The notes under the pieces were generated by a model. That model was given only the letters and a program-made list of their open reading frames with translations, was not told the DNA's origin and ran no database searches. Both the position numbers and the translations under genes were made by a program. A stretch of 64,000 bases of DNA. Origin: Lumbricus terrestris (taxonomy: Eukaryota; Annelida; Clitellata; Crassiclitellata; Lumbricidae). The DNA lies in NCBI GenBank assembly GCA_949752735.1, contig OX457037.1, forward strand, positions 1,427,001 through 1,491,000, given 5' to 3'. Of this stretch, positions 43,564-55,860 are shown piece by piece. Numbering within the stretch: the first letter of the stretch is position 1; the number at the start of each line of letters is the position of its first letter.

Positions 43564-43566
<3 letters not shown>
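42600..43566 (-). repeat. Head-to-tail array of 5'-truncated RLE retroelement copies
   Basis: At least four, probably five, minus-strand 3' ends lie one after another, separated by TAA/TTA tracts (43381-43441, 43277-43293, about 42880-42905, 42702-42734). The C-terminal coding tails are seen as VAFRGTLAEPVPE (about 43510-43562), VAFKGTFSSNPQDEA (about 43337-43380), the 95-residue piece at 42984-43271, and ...ETWDEA (about 42830). Similar AATGATCYCTCAGG words lie in their 3' UTRs. Confidence 0.8.
42984..43271 (-). pseudogene. C-terminal fragment of an RLE retroelement protein
   Basis: 95 codons paralogous to the C-terminus of the intact ORF at 43657-46695. The frame reads FQPLAIETLGPLNPSASDFVSEIGSRISSITGDRREAFFLFQRLSICIQRYNLVAFKGSF; the intact protein has FVPIAIESLGPINRAGREFLLELGRR...GDPREIVYLFQRLSICTQRFNAVAFRGSF at the same place. 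It is 5' truncated and bounded by TTA tracts on both sides. It belongs to a diverged relative, not a recent copy of its neighbour. Confidence 0.85.
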
Positions 43567-43594
<28 letters not shown>

Positions 43595-46500
43595 AACACA
43601 ATCATTTATTGAAAGACCAATCAAGATTAAATACCATACTAAAATCAGAAAGGTGTTCAAGCATAAAGTGCATTGTACTCGTCCCCGGTTGCAAAAGAAC
43701 CTCTAAAAGCAACAGCATTAAAACGTTGCGTGCAAATAGAAAGTCTCTGAAAGAGATAGACAATTTCCCTAGGATCGCCGGAAACAGCGGCACAACGGCG
43801 GCCCAACTCCAATAAAAATTCGCGACCCGCGCGATTGATTGGACCTAACGATTCGATTGCAATTGGCACAAACTCATGCGAAACAGGAAGCGTCGAGTAC
43901 TTGCTGCACTTTCGATCCGCCGCGTGTTCAGCAGCACCTCCGGAAACCGCTGAAGACAAATGTAAGTAGGAGACAGCACATGTGTGGATGGCTGTGTAGT
44001 CCCAGGCAATATATTTACCTCTGGCCCATGGTACGAGAGTGGCACCGTCTGGTCTCTTGCCGTCCGTTCTAATCAGGCCTGGAGGCTCTTTCGAACTGGG
44101 GATGTCAGCCTTCGAGAGTGCCCTCCACACCAAGTCGTTGACCGCAAAGTGTCGAGCTGTTCGTCCAGAAGAGCGTCTGCAGACCAATCCGTGGTGTCCT
44201 CTTGAATCGGCGGTCTCTCCGCACTGACACTGGTGCGGTGTACATATATCCAAACCCAGACGCAGTCCAACGGCCACCCGGATTGCCTCATTGCTTAAAT
44301 CCAAGCCACAGGCGGTCACAGGAATGGTTGATAGCCAGTCCCCCGCATGAGGGGAGGTCACCGCGAATAGCCTGGCCATGTTGACCGGATCGCTGTAGGC
44401 GGCCCATACCGCTGTCCTGTCTACCTCAATCAGTGGTCTATCCCACACGCTCTGCCTGCTCCAAAGGGGCTCTGCACTGCTAGGATGGGTGTTCTTGCGG
44501 ACCTCGAGCAGATCGTCGATGTGGACATCATCCCACTCCTCCTTGCACAGAATCGTACTCACGAGTGACTTGGTCGATGCGGCTGATGCCAAGTAAGCTG
44601 AAGATGCCAGCATCGAGACACGTCTAACTCCGAGTCCTCCATCTCTAATTGGGAGTGTGGCTTGTAGCCATTGAATGTTGTTGAGGCTGATGTTGATGAT
44701 GTTCTCTAGCCCTTTACGCATTTGATCATCCATTTTCTCGAGCAGTGGATGGCTATGGCACGGGGCAGTTCTCAGCAAATAAGTAAGTTTTGCTGCCCCA
44801 AAACTTGCCCGCAGCAGGATCAACGCTGCCTGGGCTCGAAGGCAGGCCAGGTCCGTCACTGCCCGTTCCAATATCTCGCTGTGCCTCAGCAGCGCCCCGT
44901 CCAAAGCCCCACCTCGGAACAATGGGGCCCCCAGTAGGAGGAGCGACCCCATGTCCATCCGCTCGAATCCTTCGAATGCTGGCTCCGTTTGTTCCGTCTT
45001 TGAATAGAGTTCACATTTCTTACTATTCAAGCAGATACCTAGCGATGCCTCCAAGTCCTTAATCGATGCCACATCCTGCCGTACGTCCTCCATCTTACCT
45101 CCCAGAGAGATGTCGTCCAGATATCCAAGCCTGAAACTTGAGCGCATTTCACGCAAGACTGACTGCAGAGGCAGGCAGAACAGCAGAGGCCCCAAGGGAT
45201 CTCCCTGCTGCGGTCCCATCTTCGAACGAACCACGAAGGAGCCAAACTGCAGCTGAGAATCTGCTGAGTATGACTGGTGTGTGAAGGCGTAGATCTCAGG
45301 TATAATGTCGTAAACCGTCTGGAGCATGACGTCTCTTCGCAACGTGTTGAATGCGTTTGTGAAGTCCAGCTTCACGAAGATCTCGTCCTCTGTCATGTTT
45401 GTGACGAAGCTTCTTGCTGCATGTACTGCCGCTTCACCGCCTCCTGGGACCGCCACTCCAACTTGCAATGGGGCGAAGAAAGATTCTAGCCTTCCCAGGG
45501 CGTAGCTGTTAGCGCACTTCGCTGCCAGCCTCCTCCAGGAGTACCCAATCGCTATTGGTCTAAGGCCTCCTGATTTCTTAGAAAGGGCGATTAGGGTGCC
45601 ACCGAAAAGAATCTCTCGCATTTCTTTTGGACAATCTCCTCTCAGCAGTACGTTGATGAAGCTTGTAAGTGTCTGTAAGAACAATTCTGACGATTCTTTA
45701 TTATTCAGCAAGTCGAGGAGGTGTTGGGGTCGCAACCCGTCCGGCCCCCCAGCGGACCCTGCCGGGAAAGATCGCACAGCATCCGCCACATCCTTTTCCG
45801 AGGCCTGGTATGGCGTGGTCCGCGCCGCATCCGGCAATTCTGCCAGTTTGAAAGCCCACTTGTCCGACGGGTGTCTTTCCTGCATTGCTTCAACGGTTTC
45901 TGATGTCGCCTTGACTGGATGGTCCTGGCTACAGAGGATGCGTGTGGCTGCTTTGATGTTTCCATCTTCCAGTTTGGCGTTGACTGCTGCCAAGAACAAA
46001 TCCCTCTCACTGATGTATTTTCCGTTATATCCTGCGTCCTGTTCTTCTCCAACATCCGTCATCTGGAACTCACGGTTATCAATTCGTTTCTTGACCACAT
46101 TAGCCATGTTGCGTCTGCGGCCGGACCGTTTCGGTTGCGCCAAGATGTTCGACGCAAAGCATAGGAGCCTGCTCCATTGCTCGATTCCCGACGGGTCTTC
46201 AACGATTGAGTGCATTATGTCGATTAGCGCACGAGAGCAAGCGAACCTGGCACCTCTCGGAATATGTTTCATGACTCTGCTGTTTCTCTGTCTAGGATGT
46301 CGGATCATGTTCGCCGAGATATTTATGCTCCTATCAACGATCTCTTTGTCAGTCGTAACTGACCCTGTTGCAGTTCCGTCGACTGAATCGGAGCGTAAAG
46401 CCGCCAGAGACATCGCCCTCTGTCCCTCGGCTGCGCCGCCGTCTTGCGAATGTCCCTGCGTTGGTGTCGTAGTTAACGGTGGCAGCCTAGAGCCAGGGCA

Positions 46501-46836
46501 AGGGTTGCTCCGTGGTCCATGAACGTGCACAGAACCGTCTCGCAAGTGTAGCTGTCTCACTGCCAAACACCTGCTGCACACGCCACTGGCCTTGACGTTG
46601 TTTACAGTGTGCCGTTTAGTGTAGGGTTCAGCCTCGAAATCTGATTGGCTGGCCTGTGATTGGTTAGACCACCTTGACATATCTCTTCGATGCATTATCG
46701 CTAGTCGGCGTGACAGCGATGCGTTGCCATTAACAACAAAGTAATTGTGACGTCATTGGCCTTTAAAAGTGGCGAACGCCCATCAGCGAAAGTTTAAATG
46801 GCGTGACTGTCAGTTAGGTTAAGTTTGATGCAGTCA
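43567..46836 (-). mobile_element. Full-length-looking RLE non-LTR-type retroelement in a TTA microsatellite
   Basis: About 3.27 kb on the minus strand, with a 5' leader of about 140 bp, one long ORF, a short 3' UTR and a TAA-type tract (43565-43593). TTA/ATT microsatellite lies on both sides, and truncated relatives lie in the same orientation beyond the 3' tract. No LTRs are seen. This fits an element that targets (TAA)n, as documented for Dong-type (R4 clade) retrotransposons; clade assignment here is inference. Confidence 0.75.
43657..46695 (-). CDS. Retroelement polyprotein: zinc knuckle, reverse transcriptase, restriction-like nuclease (1012 aa)
   Basis: An intact ORF. Residues 40-66 form a C-x2-C-x15-H-x6-C zinc-finger-like motif (HVHGPRSNPCPGS). 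A basic linker follows, then the RT domain: SAGGPDGLRPQHL (about 315-327), KLDFTNAFN with the first catalytic Asp at 444, MGPQQGDPLGPLLF, and the catalytic YLDD box at 525-528. The C-terminal part holds a Cys/His cluster (CQCGE...GHHGLVC, about 825-842). It is followed by KRPDG with Asp 883, then IAWD with Asp 899, then AAEHAADRKCSKY, matching the order of a PD-(D/E)xK restriction-like endonuclease. There is no N-terminal apurinic endonuclease. R2/R4-type elements use such nucleases for target-primed reverse transcription. It has no stop or frameshift, so it is potentially young. The family name is uncertain. Confidence 0.85.
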   Translation of the reverse strand: MHRRDMSRWSNQSQASQSDFEAEPYTKRHTVNNVKASGVCSRCLAVRQLHLRDGSVHVHGPRSNPCPGSRLPPLTTTPTQGHSQDGGAAEGQRAMSLAALRSDSVDGTATGSVTTDKEIVDRSINISANMIRHPRQRNSRVMKHIPRGARFACSRALIDIMHSIVEDPSGIEQWSRLLCFASNILAQPKRSGRRRNMANVVKKRIDNREFQMTDVGEEQDAGYNGKYISERDLFLAAVNAKLEDGNIKAATRILCSQDHPVKATSETVEAMQERHPSDKWAFKLAELPDAARTTPYQASEKDVADAVRSFPAGSAGGPDGLRPQHLLDLLNNKESSELFLQTLTSFINVLLRGDCPKEMREILFGGTLIALSKKSGGLRPIAIGYSWRRLAAKCANSYALGRLESFFAPLQVGVAVPGGGEAAVHAARSFVTNMTEDEIFVKLDFTNAFNTLRRDVMLQTVYDIIPEIYAFTHQSYSADSQLQFGSFVVRSKMGPQQGDPLGPLLFCLPLQSVLREMRSSFRLGYLDDISLGGKMEDVRQDVASIKDLEASLGICLNSKKCELYSKTEQTEPAFEGFERMDMGSLLLLGAPLFRGGALDGALLRHSEILERAVTDLACLRAQAALILLRASFGAAKLTYLLRTAPCHSHPLLEKMDDQMRKGLENIINISLNNIQWLQATLPIRDGGLGVRRVSMLASSAYLASAASTKSLVSTILCKEEWDDVHIDDLLEVRKNTHPSSAEPLWSRQSVWDRPLIEVDRTAVWAAYSDPVNMARLFAVTSPHAGDWLSTIPVTACGLDLSNEAIRVAVGLRLGLDICTPHQCQCGETADSRGHHGLVCRRSSGRTARHFAVNDLVWRALSKADIPSSKEPPGLIRTDGKRPDGATLVPWARGKYIAWDYTAIHTCAVSYLHLSSAVSGGAAEHAADRKCSKYSTLPVSHEFVPIAIESLGPINRAGREFLLELGRRCAAVSGDPREIVYLFQRLSICTQRFNAVAFRGSFATGDEYNALYA

Positions 46837-47485
<649 letters not shown>

Positions 47486-47619
47486 TGGATCCTTCAGTAA
47501 TTATAGGCCTAATGCTTATTTCCATAAGCGCCGCCAAACACATCGAAGGGTTTGTTTTTCATAATTCTTCATTAAGCTTACATTAAATAACATCATTGTA
47601 AGCTTCAACATCTTCTTCT

Positions 47620-48060
47620 TTAGGTCGGCTGCCTCTCGGCAGGTCCAGATGCCCAACGACGCCACTCTTCTCGGTGTTGTGCCTTTTCTTTAAGTTTCCC
47701 ATATCCATCCTCCATCATCCAGTCCAAGAACGTTTCCCTCGGTCTTCCTCTTCCCCTCCTCCCCTCCATTTTGCCCTCCACTATGTCTCTTTGCAAGGAG
47801 TTACCTCTCAGTGTATGTCCCATCCAGTTCTTCTACCTTGTTCTAATTGTATTCATCGAGGATCTTTCCTCTTCCACCTTCTTCAATACTTCTTCATTTG
47901 ATTTATGCTCTGTCCAGCTGACCCTTTCCATCCTTCTCCATATCCACATCTCGAACGCTTCTATTCGTTTGACATCCTCCTTTCTCATCGTTCAGGTCTC
48001 TGCTCCGTACATTGTGACGCTCCAGATCAGTGCCTTGACCATTCATTCTTCAACATAATG
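47620..48060 (-). pseudogene. LINE C-terminal remnant (GRGRPRETF family)
   Basis: The minus-strand frame reads VTMYGAET, stop, TMRKEDVKRIEAFEMWIWRRMERVSWTEHKSNEEVLKKVEEERSSMNTIRTR, stop, then [36 protein letters not shown]...[17 protein letters not shown]. This is the standard C-terminal region of endonuclease/reverse-transcriptase LINE proteins. Two in-frame stops and 5' truncation make it inactive. Confidence 0.85.
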
Positions 48061-48289
48061 TCTAATAATTTGTCTAGTCTGCTAGAATGCTTCAGTAAGC
48101 CCCTGTCTACAGACGATCTTTTGAGCACCAAGGAAATATCACATGGATACAAACACGCAATAAGTCGTCTGTTTGTCTACTGCGCATCATGGCAAGACTC
48201 GTTAAGAGACCCTGTCAGTCACCGAGATCCCACTCCTCAGAAAGTTGATGGCATTTCAAAAACCGCCGTCACAAAAATCTATTAGAACC

Positions 48290-51080
48290 AATCATTTTCT
48301 GCAAAATCAATTGGAAAATGACAGCTGGGTGAGTTTATGCTCTAACAGCCATCGTATTATGTAGTAATCGGTTGATTCTACAAGAGAAGGAATCACTGGC
48401 TAGTAATGAGATAGGCCACACGCTAAAATTTATAGCCTATTTTAATCATTGGAACTGTCAGTCGCGAAGGGGAGTTCTTTATTTATGTCTGAGAGCTACT
48501 TACCGTGTTCCAACGAAGAAAGTATTAGTAGACTGAATGTCACTTTAAGAATCATGTCTCTTCTGTCATCACCGGTCATGTTGAGAAAGTTCTGACGCTC
48601 ACAGCAGTCGTTGAGTTTGTCTTTTCACGATTCAACGATGAAATTTCAAGTTTGAAACTCATGTAAAAAACCTCACCATGGACAAGATTCTAAAAAGGAA
48701 ACGCAAGACAAAATGATGCAGAGCAAATATTTTGAAGCGCCTTTCACTGAATTTAATTCGCATTCCCCCAAATTCCGAGTTTTATTGCGTCATATTTGCC
48801 TGCACAGCACACTTCCTTGACATCGGCCTACACTTTTAAATATAGTCCTAATACACAAACACCGACACATTTAAACTGTTTCCATCTCTGTCAAACGAAG
48901 TGTTTTAATTTAACATTGTTGGATAACGAAGCAATGGACTTCATTGTAATATAACAGAACTAATCGTAATCGTAATAGCAAAATCTCTAGAGCGCCAATC
49001 AAAAAACAATCGAAGGGCACCAGCTTATTCACGAGCGCAGTAATAGTCAGAAGGTTTGTTCAAAAGGGTAGTAGAACTAATGTTACCGATCGCATTCAAG
49101 GTTAGATCAACAGAGCAGAAGCGCAAATGACTTCAAAGCAGTCAACTATTCACCAAGTTAAAAGTCGTTGCTTGTGCAGTGTTGCTTGATGACTGTCCAA
49201 GTCATAGCCTTGTGCTTTTGTTGGGTGAAATATCACCCTGTCATTGATTCAATCGAATGTCTAACGTCATATGCCAAATGAAAAGCACAGGTCTACATGT
49301 ACAACTTGCTGAAAAGATGGCATATGCCTATGATAATGATATGGCCAGTTACTGTGCATCTTGATATTATGAGTAAGATATGAATATGATGGTTCACTGA
49401 CTTTCACTTTACATGTGTGTGGAGTCAATTCTAAGAACATGACGACACTCAGGGATAAATGCCTGGACTCCTACCACTCCACTTAGTGCTAGGAGATCAA
49501 CGAAGAAAAAAAATCAAGAGGCGTAGGCACGTGCTATAGGCACCTACTGTGCTATTATACATAGGTCTGTTACAGTGGAACAAGAGTTAAGCGCTGATGG
49601 TTCGGCGATCCCGTATCTCTAGTCGCTCAGATCGATTCGTTTCGCGTGGTGGATCATCTCATCATAAACTTAAAAGTTAAAACTTCACTTCAACAACTGG
49701 CCAAGAAAACATTTTCAACCTATCTTAAGAAGCATCCTTTTAGATCTGATAAATAGCCGTGTAGCGACGCCTTTGCCTTTGTGATGCTAATAAAACACAT
49801 ATTAATAATTATACGTGTCGAGAGACATAGACACAATCATCCGTCAGCGCACTCTGCCTTCAAGTCAACACCCTTGAGACGTCGGCATAACTAATTTACG
49901 AGATGTTCCAACTTCCAATGATATAATTAAACCTGATAAAAATCCGTATAATTATTGTGAAGAGGTCGCGTGATTGTATTCGAGAAAATTAATTCGCTGC
50001 TCAAAGAAAACGGATCGTTCGATGGTTTTGAAGTGATATCCAATTATTTCCTGAAGTTATAAGCCTCGGCTTTACTAGGTTCGTATAAGATTTTAATACA
50101 TTGATTGAAGAAAATGTATTATCCAGGAAGGAATCCATACGATGTGGGCTAGGCCTTCCTCGATGAATATTCTGAAACCCTAGAACGTAGCTGGGGTTAT
50201 TTTTTCATCGAAATCAACCCATCAAGATCTTGAACAGAACAGGATGTAATTTGTTTTAATATTTTCATTCAAAATAAAGTAAAAAGACTGCGATGCGTCA
50301 TAGAAGAATGTGAAGCTATTTTTGCGAATGCAGGGATTCTGATAAATTACGTTTTAAGCTTCATGGATAAAGACTAAGAACTGGGTTCTAAGTAATGATG
50401 AGTTCAGGTTTTTCGCAGCAAGGATGAGAGTCACATCGAGTCTTGTCAAATGAACAGTTAGTAAGTCTTCTTTGGCAACATTTGTGGCGTTAGTTGAAAA
50501 AAGCACGACATTAAAACTCCTAAAATGACCCAAAGTGGTGGCCGAATATCGTTCAATCAAACAGAGGAAACGGAAAAATTCTGAGCGCCTGCAACAAAGA
50601 AAGAGAGACAGACAGATAAACAGACAGGCGGACAGAGACGCAACGGATTGCCAGTAATTAATGGTATCGCAGTCACTGCATACTCCATCATCGTTCGTGC
50701 ATTTCAATAGAAGTCTGAGGTTGTTGGGCGTTTCAAACGGGTGACCCGTTTTATTCATCGACTTCAAGCTTGGTTGAAAGCAACGACGCCTAAATGGCGG
50801 TCTATGGTCGTTCTTTTATAATAACCTATCGCAGACTTCGGCCAAAACTGTGACCAAGACATAATAAAAAAAAACATAAGCTTAGGCTGTGTCTACCAAG
50901 ACTAGTCTGTGACGGCTTTTAGCTGAGGATCTCGCAAGGTCTACTGTTCAGCACAGGCTACTTGTTTCTTTTGGATTTGCGCTAAGCTCTTCCAACGAAT
51001 CTGACTTTGGATTGCGATTTCATTTTACGTGATCGTCGACAATTTTCTTGGCGCCATTAAAAAGATTATTCGATTATATC
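48290..51080. other. No recognisable gene
   Basis: AT-rich sequence with only short, unconvincing ORFs. Around 49690-49750 a plus-strand frame (QQLAKKTFSTYLKKHPF) faintly resembles a LINE C-terminus. The 137-codon minus frame at 50354-50767 matches nothing I know. Confidence 0.5.
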
Positions 51081-51082
51081 AA

Positions 51083-52046
51083 ACTAGCTGGGGTACCCGG
51101 CGTTGCCCGGGAAATTTAGGATTCGATCCGCTACGGCCACAACCCCACCCTACCACACTTCGACCTCTACCGGTACGCGACCCGATAAATTTGGATTTGA
51201 CGAAAATTTCCACATCCACCCCACCCCTCCACCCCAACTTCTCCCACCCCATCCCACACCACCCCACCCCACCCCTTCACCCCAACCCCTCCCACCCCAT
51301 CCCACCTCACCCCACCCCACCCCTCCACCCCATCCCACCTCATCCCACCCCATCCCCCCCATCCACCACACCTTTCCACCCCAACCCTCCCACCCCACCC
51401 CACTCCATCCCCTCTCCATCCCAACCCTCCAACCTCCACCTCCCACCATCCACCCCCACCCCAAACCCCCACCCCTCGACCTCCCAGGCCATCCCACCCC
51501 CACCCGTTATCTCCATCCCACCCCTCAACCTCCACCCCACCCCTCGAAGCCCACCCCGCCAACCCCCAACTCCATCCCCACCCCTCCACTCCCCCCCTAC
51601 CATCCCACCCTCCCTCACTCCCGCCTCTTCCGGTGAGCGACCCGTGAAATCCGTATTTGCAAAAGAGCTAACGTTAGACACCTTTAAAACGGTGAAAATG
51701 ACTGCTTTTATACGTTGCAATCGATTGAGAATTTATAGCGAAAATCAGTGTTTTTCACCCCCGCACCCTGGCCCCCCTGGTGGTAGAGATTTGCCAACCA
51801 CTGATCCGGGGGGTTCTGATGAACCTCTATCTTGGTAAAAAAATTCAAACCAATAGCTGGGTTTTTTTGAAAATAATTTGAAGGGTTTCGCTCCCCATCC
51901 TGGCCCCCATAGTGGTAGGGAATCGCCAACCCCTCGCCTTTGCGTCTCGTGCAAAAACCTACACCGTAGTGAAGGTTTGGAGTGAAAAGCTCAAAAACTG
52001 TGAGTGTGCATACATACAAACATAGCCAAGTCCTTTCTTATAGATA
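51083..52046 (+). repeat. Interspersed repeat with CCCGGCGTTGCCCGGG signature, copy 2
   Basis: The same head as 7362-8096 (ACTAGCTGGGGTACCCGGCG) and a similar tail (CATACAAACATAG...TTATAGATATGAATT). Inside, 51215-51610 is a C-rich CCACCCCACCCCATCCC tract that opens long spurious Pro/His- and Gly/Trp-rich frames. From 51755 to 51950 a CACCCTGGCCCCC..GGTGGTAG block is duplicated. Confidence 0.75.
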
Positions 52047-52531
52047 TGAATTATTAGAATCTTCTCTTGATGCTAATTATTGCTTTTTCTTTGCAGTCTG
52101 ACTAACCTTCCATCCGAACGGAAAATGAATTTCCTCAAATTACCCCATTGTTGCAAATTTCACAAACAGTCATTATTCTTGGAGAGATAGGCCTACATCA
52201 AAATTTTCAAGATTAAGAATACTGCTAAGAGTTGCTGCTTATTAATTAATCTCAGGCAATTTATTTTAAATATTTCACAACTTCTAGATTCTTGTCCCCA
52301 TAGGATTAGTCTAGACTGTTGTGGAGAATGGCCATCACTTTCATTCGAAACCCAATGTGACAGGGTAGTAAAATTTGTGTTGCAATCTAATTTTAGTTCT
52401 TAGACCTATAGGTAATAATGAGCAACGTAGTCAGGGGCTTTTTATCTTTGTAAAGAGCCGGTGTAACTTGAACCCAGCGAAAACAGGGAATCATAAATAA
52501 TAAGCCAAAAATCATGTCAGAAGGTGGCAAT

Positions 52532-53446
52532 GCCGGTGTAAAGGTTTCAAATTACCCCCTCCTAAACATTACCCCCCTGCAAACTGTAGCCTATTTTGCA
52601 TCAATCTTCGCATTTATTGCACTAAAAATATCAGAACAATCATCCAGCTTCTTGTTTTATTTTGAAGATTTTCATCCGCCATTCCACTTCGCAATTTGTT
52701 ATCAATATTTTCATCTATAACTAAAATACTAATCGCCGCTGAAGTTACAATGGAGAAATGGCTTCGAGGCTATTATTTTTTTCGATCAAAATTTTTTTAT
52801 AACATACCACGAGGTGGGATGGCGGGTGAAATTCTTCAGACCAAAACAAGAAGCGGGATGATTTTTCTGAATTTTTTAGTGCAATAAATGCGATGATTGA
52901 TGCAAACCTAGTTTCCGGGGGGTAATCTGAAACCGGTTTCAAGTTACCGGGGGTTAATGTTTAGGAGGGGGTAATTTGAAACCTTTACCGGTGTAAAGGT
53001 TTCAAATTACCCCTTCCTAAACATTACCCCCCCTGCAAACTGTATTTTGCATCAATCATCGCATTTATTGCACTAAAAATATCAGAAAAATCATCCCGCT
53101 TCTTGTTTTTTTTCTGAAGATTTTCATCCGTCATCCCACTTCGTGGTTTGCTATCAATATTTTCATCTGTAACTAAAATACTAATCGCCGCTGAAGTTAC
53201 AATGGAGAAATGGCTTCGAGGCTATTATTTTGTTTCGATCAAAAAATTGATAACATACCACGAAGTGGGATGACGGATGAAATTCTTCAGACCAAAACAA
53301 GAAGCGGGATGATTTTTCTGATTTTTTAGGTGCAATAAATGCGATGATTGATGCAAATCTAGTTTCCAGGGGGTAATCTGAAACCGGTTTCAAGTTACCG
53401 GGGGGTAATGTCTAGGAGGGGGTAATTTGAAATCTTTACACCGGCC
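52532..53446. mobile_element. Tandem dimer of a foldback (palindromic) element
   Basis: Two copies (about 52532-52998 and 52985-53446) join head to tail at an ACCTTTACCGGTGTAAAGG junction. Each is itself a long hairpin: the left arm (GCATTTATTGCACTAAAAA, AGCTTCTTGTTTT) is inverted in the right arm (AAAACAAGAAGCGGGATGAT, TTTTTAGTGCAATAAATGC). The ends are GCCGGTGTAAAGGTTTCAAA. No transposase is present. Confidence 0.85.
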
Positions 53447-55650
53447 TTGGATGGCACTGTTTAATATAGGCATTTCTGGAGGTGAAGTGCCCCATAAATT
53501 ACTTGCCTCAGAACAGCTGACAAAAATAATGAATGTTGCTTTCAGTTGCTGGTTACTTGTTACATTATTGCGCTGCTGATATAATTAATTATTAGGCCTA
53601 TATTGTGTTAAGAACACATGGTAAGTAATGGTTGGAAGAATATTACCGGTTAGTCTTTGCTGAAGTGTCAGAGTTATTGCGAATAACGTGAAATTCTACT
53701 AATTTAGCGAGCTGTTGAGAGGAAGTATATCAACACTCAACAGGCATATATTGCGTTCAAATATACGACAATTTTTATTCTGAAGTTGACAATAATATTA
53801 CAAGGTTGATCGCCGCATATTGAAAGAGAGAAAGCTGAAAAGGTTTTGCGTGCTATATGCTAGATTTTTCAAGTGAAACATGTCTCTCTTGGGAGGACCA
53901 TCAACTGGGCATTTAGCGCTAGAGATAAAATATGGTAGCCTACTAGCCTACTGACGCCGCGCCATTGCAGTGAGGTTTTTTTGTCGAATTTAAAATTGGG
54001 CCGACCTCATAAAATGTTCTGCATATTCTCAAACGAATGCTACTTCCTTCGGTGCAAAAGAACACACTATAGTGCGTCTTAATATATCTGTCAAACCTGA
54101 CTTTGCAAATATCTTTCTCACGTCGTTCAACCTTCGATGACAAATCGTTGAGATCTGACATTAACAGAACTCCGCAAAAGACTTGAATACGTCACGAAGA
54201 TAAATCAGGGCGTTAAGACCCACGAATGTTCAGCGAAGCGTTCTGCATCCTTTGTAGTATGACATCCTAACAGATAGACCTTATTTATAAAATTAGACAC
54301 TCGATCCGCAATTCAGGACGTGAAGCGCTTTTCGTTGACGCCCTAAATTGCTGAAGGTTAGACGAAGATGGTCATAAATAAGTCAAACGAAATAACTGTT
54401 TCTTCAACCTATCGTCATTCAGTCAATTCAAATCATTCATATAGGCCTACAAGGTAATGCACATCATGTCCTTCATGCAAACCAATGGCTTGGTATGGCA
54501 TTGTGTCGGTAGAAACTATACAAACGCTATTCGAGTCTTTTCGACAACGCCCATCTACAAGATCTTTTTTCTGTGGAAATAAATCTTTAAGAACAGTTAA
54601 ATGATTCTTTTGAGCATGGATTGTGATACTTATGCAGTCATGAAGCGCCTTTAAATGTCTGCTAGAAGGGATTGGAAAACCAATGCATGTCTTCGATTGA
54701 AGAGTCAAAGGAAGAATATTTTGCGATGATGAATTTCTTGTCGAGAGCGATTATTCCAAATGTCTAAGAATGCGCAATGAAGTTGGGTCGAGTACACGAA
54801 AATCTATTTCAATATGAATTTATTTCTGAGGATTTGCATTCTCCCGACTTCTTATTCAAAACCTAATTACACAATATTATTAATTTTCGTTGAATACTAG
54901 ACAAAATTAGTCATACATCACGAATGTAAACTCAGCATTTCTAATGTTTACACTAAGGCTTAGCGTTGGGTCCCAGTTTATTGACGAGCGCTGCGTGACC
55001 TCAGATGGTTGTCCAAGGAATTATATCCAGTGGAAATCCAAGTCGGGTACCATATGAACAAGAGAGAGGAGCTTGAGTAGATCAGCAGAAACGATGTTAG
55101 ATATTTAGTAGAGGTTCAATATCACTGGTATTAGAGAAAAATCATTTCATGGAGGAGCTTCAGCCGCTCTTCTCGAATTAGCTCATGTGACACGTTGGTC
55201 GGTTATCTTTCATGTCGCTGAAGTTACTGCTTCGATGGCCATTCGTAACTGAATTATTGCTCATAACTCATTTAAAGCGCATGAAGCCATTGCAATACCA
55301 TAATAATTGTCAGCGTACAGTTTTTTTGGCTTTTTGGTTCGGTGGCTTCGTATGGTCGTAGTCAGCGCACATAGTTGTGATTCATTGCCTGTCACTGAAT
55401 GCTTTGACGCAGATGACTTTTTAAAGTACATGTAGCTCTTGAAAGTTAGAGTTATTGGTTTTTCTACCTGTTAGTTCCTGCCTTGAGATACTGATTTAGT
55501 AAAATACCATGTTAAAGAACATGCAACTCCACCAACCTTGACACTGATGTCAACCATAGCACACCTCTTAGTTCTTCCTGTTGCGAATCTGTTCACTTGG
55601 CTCTCTTATTAAATCTTATGTCCTTTTACCGTGACGCCTCAGAATGATCC
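53447..55650. other. No recognisable gene
   Basis: No coding or RNA feature recognised. A weak imperfect inverted repeat (about 54274-54388) is the only structure noticed. Confidence 0.5.
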
Positions 55651-55654
55651 CTCA

Positions 55655-55860
55655 AGATTTCCCGCCATGTCAAAGAAGCTGACTTTAGACCCATCTCTAT
55701 CACTTCCATCCTCTCTCGCCACTTGGAAAAAATTGTCGTACGTAAGTTCTTTTATTCCTTTATCATCGAACCCTGCTCCAACCGGATCTTTGCAGACCAA
55801 TTTGCTTTCCGCCCCTCTGGGTCCACATGGGCTATGCCGCGCTTGTATCCATACTCGCGA
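55655..55860 (+). pseudogene. LINE RT finger-region fragment
   Basis: The plus-strand frame reads EADFRPISITSILSRHLEKIVVRKFF, then IEPCSNRIFADQFAFRPSGST. This matches the RT motif series DYRPISxTxxLSKxLEK...DQFAFRPxGST of CR1/jockey LINEs. It is an isolated fragment. Confidence 0.8.

Noticed and set aside
43839..46522. Plus-strand ORFs opposite the 1012-codon RT
   Set aside because: The minus frame carries coherent RT and nuclease motifs; the plus frames do not.
50354..50767. 137-codon minus-strand ORF
   Set aside because: No recognisable motif, no splice or homology support.
51029..51838. Proline/histidine-rich 269-codon frame and Gly/Trp-rich antisense frames
   Set aside because: They are produced by a C-rich low-complexity tract inside a dispersed repeat.
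54274..54388. Imperfect inverted repeat (GACCTTATTTATA against TCATAAATAAGTC)
   Set aside because: Arms too diverged and short, no target duplication.
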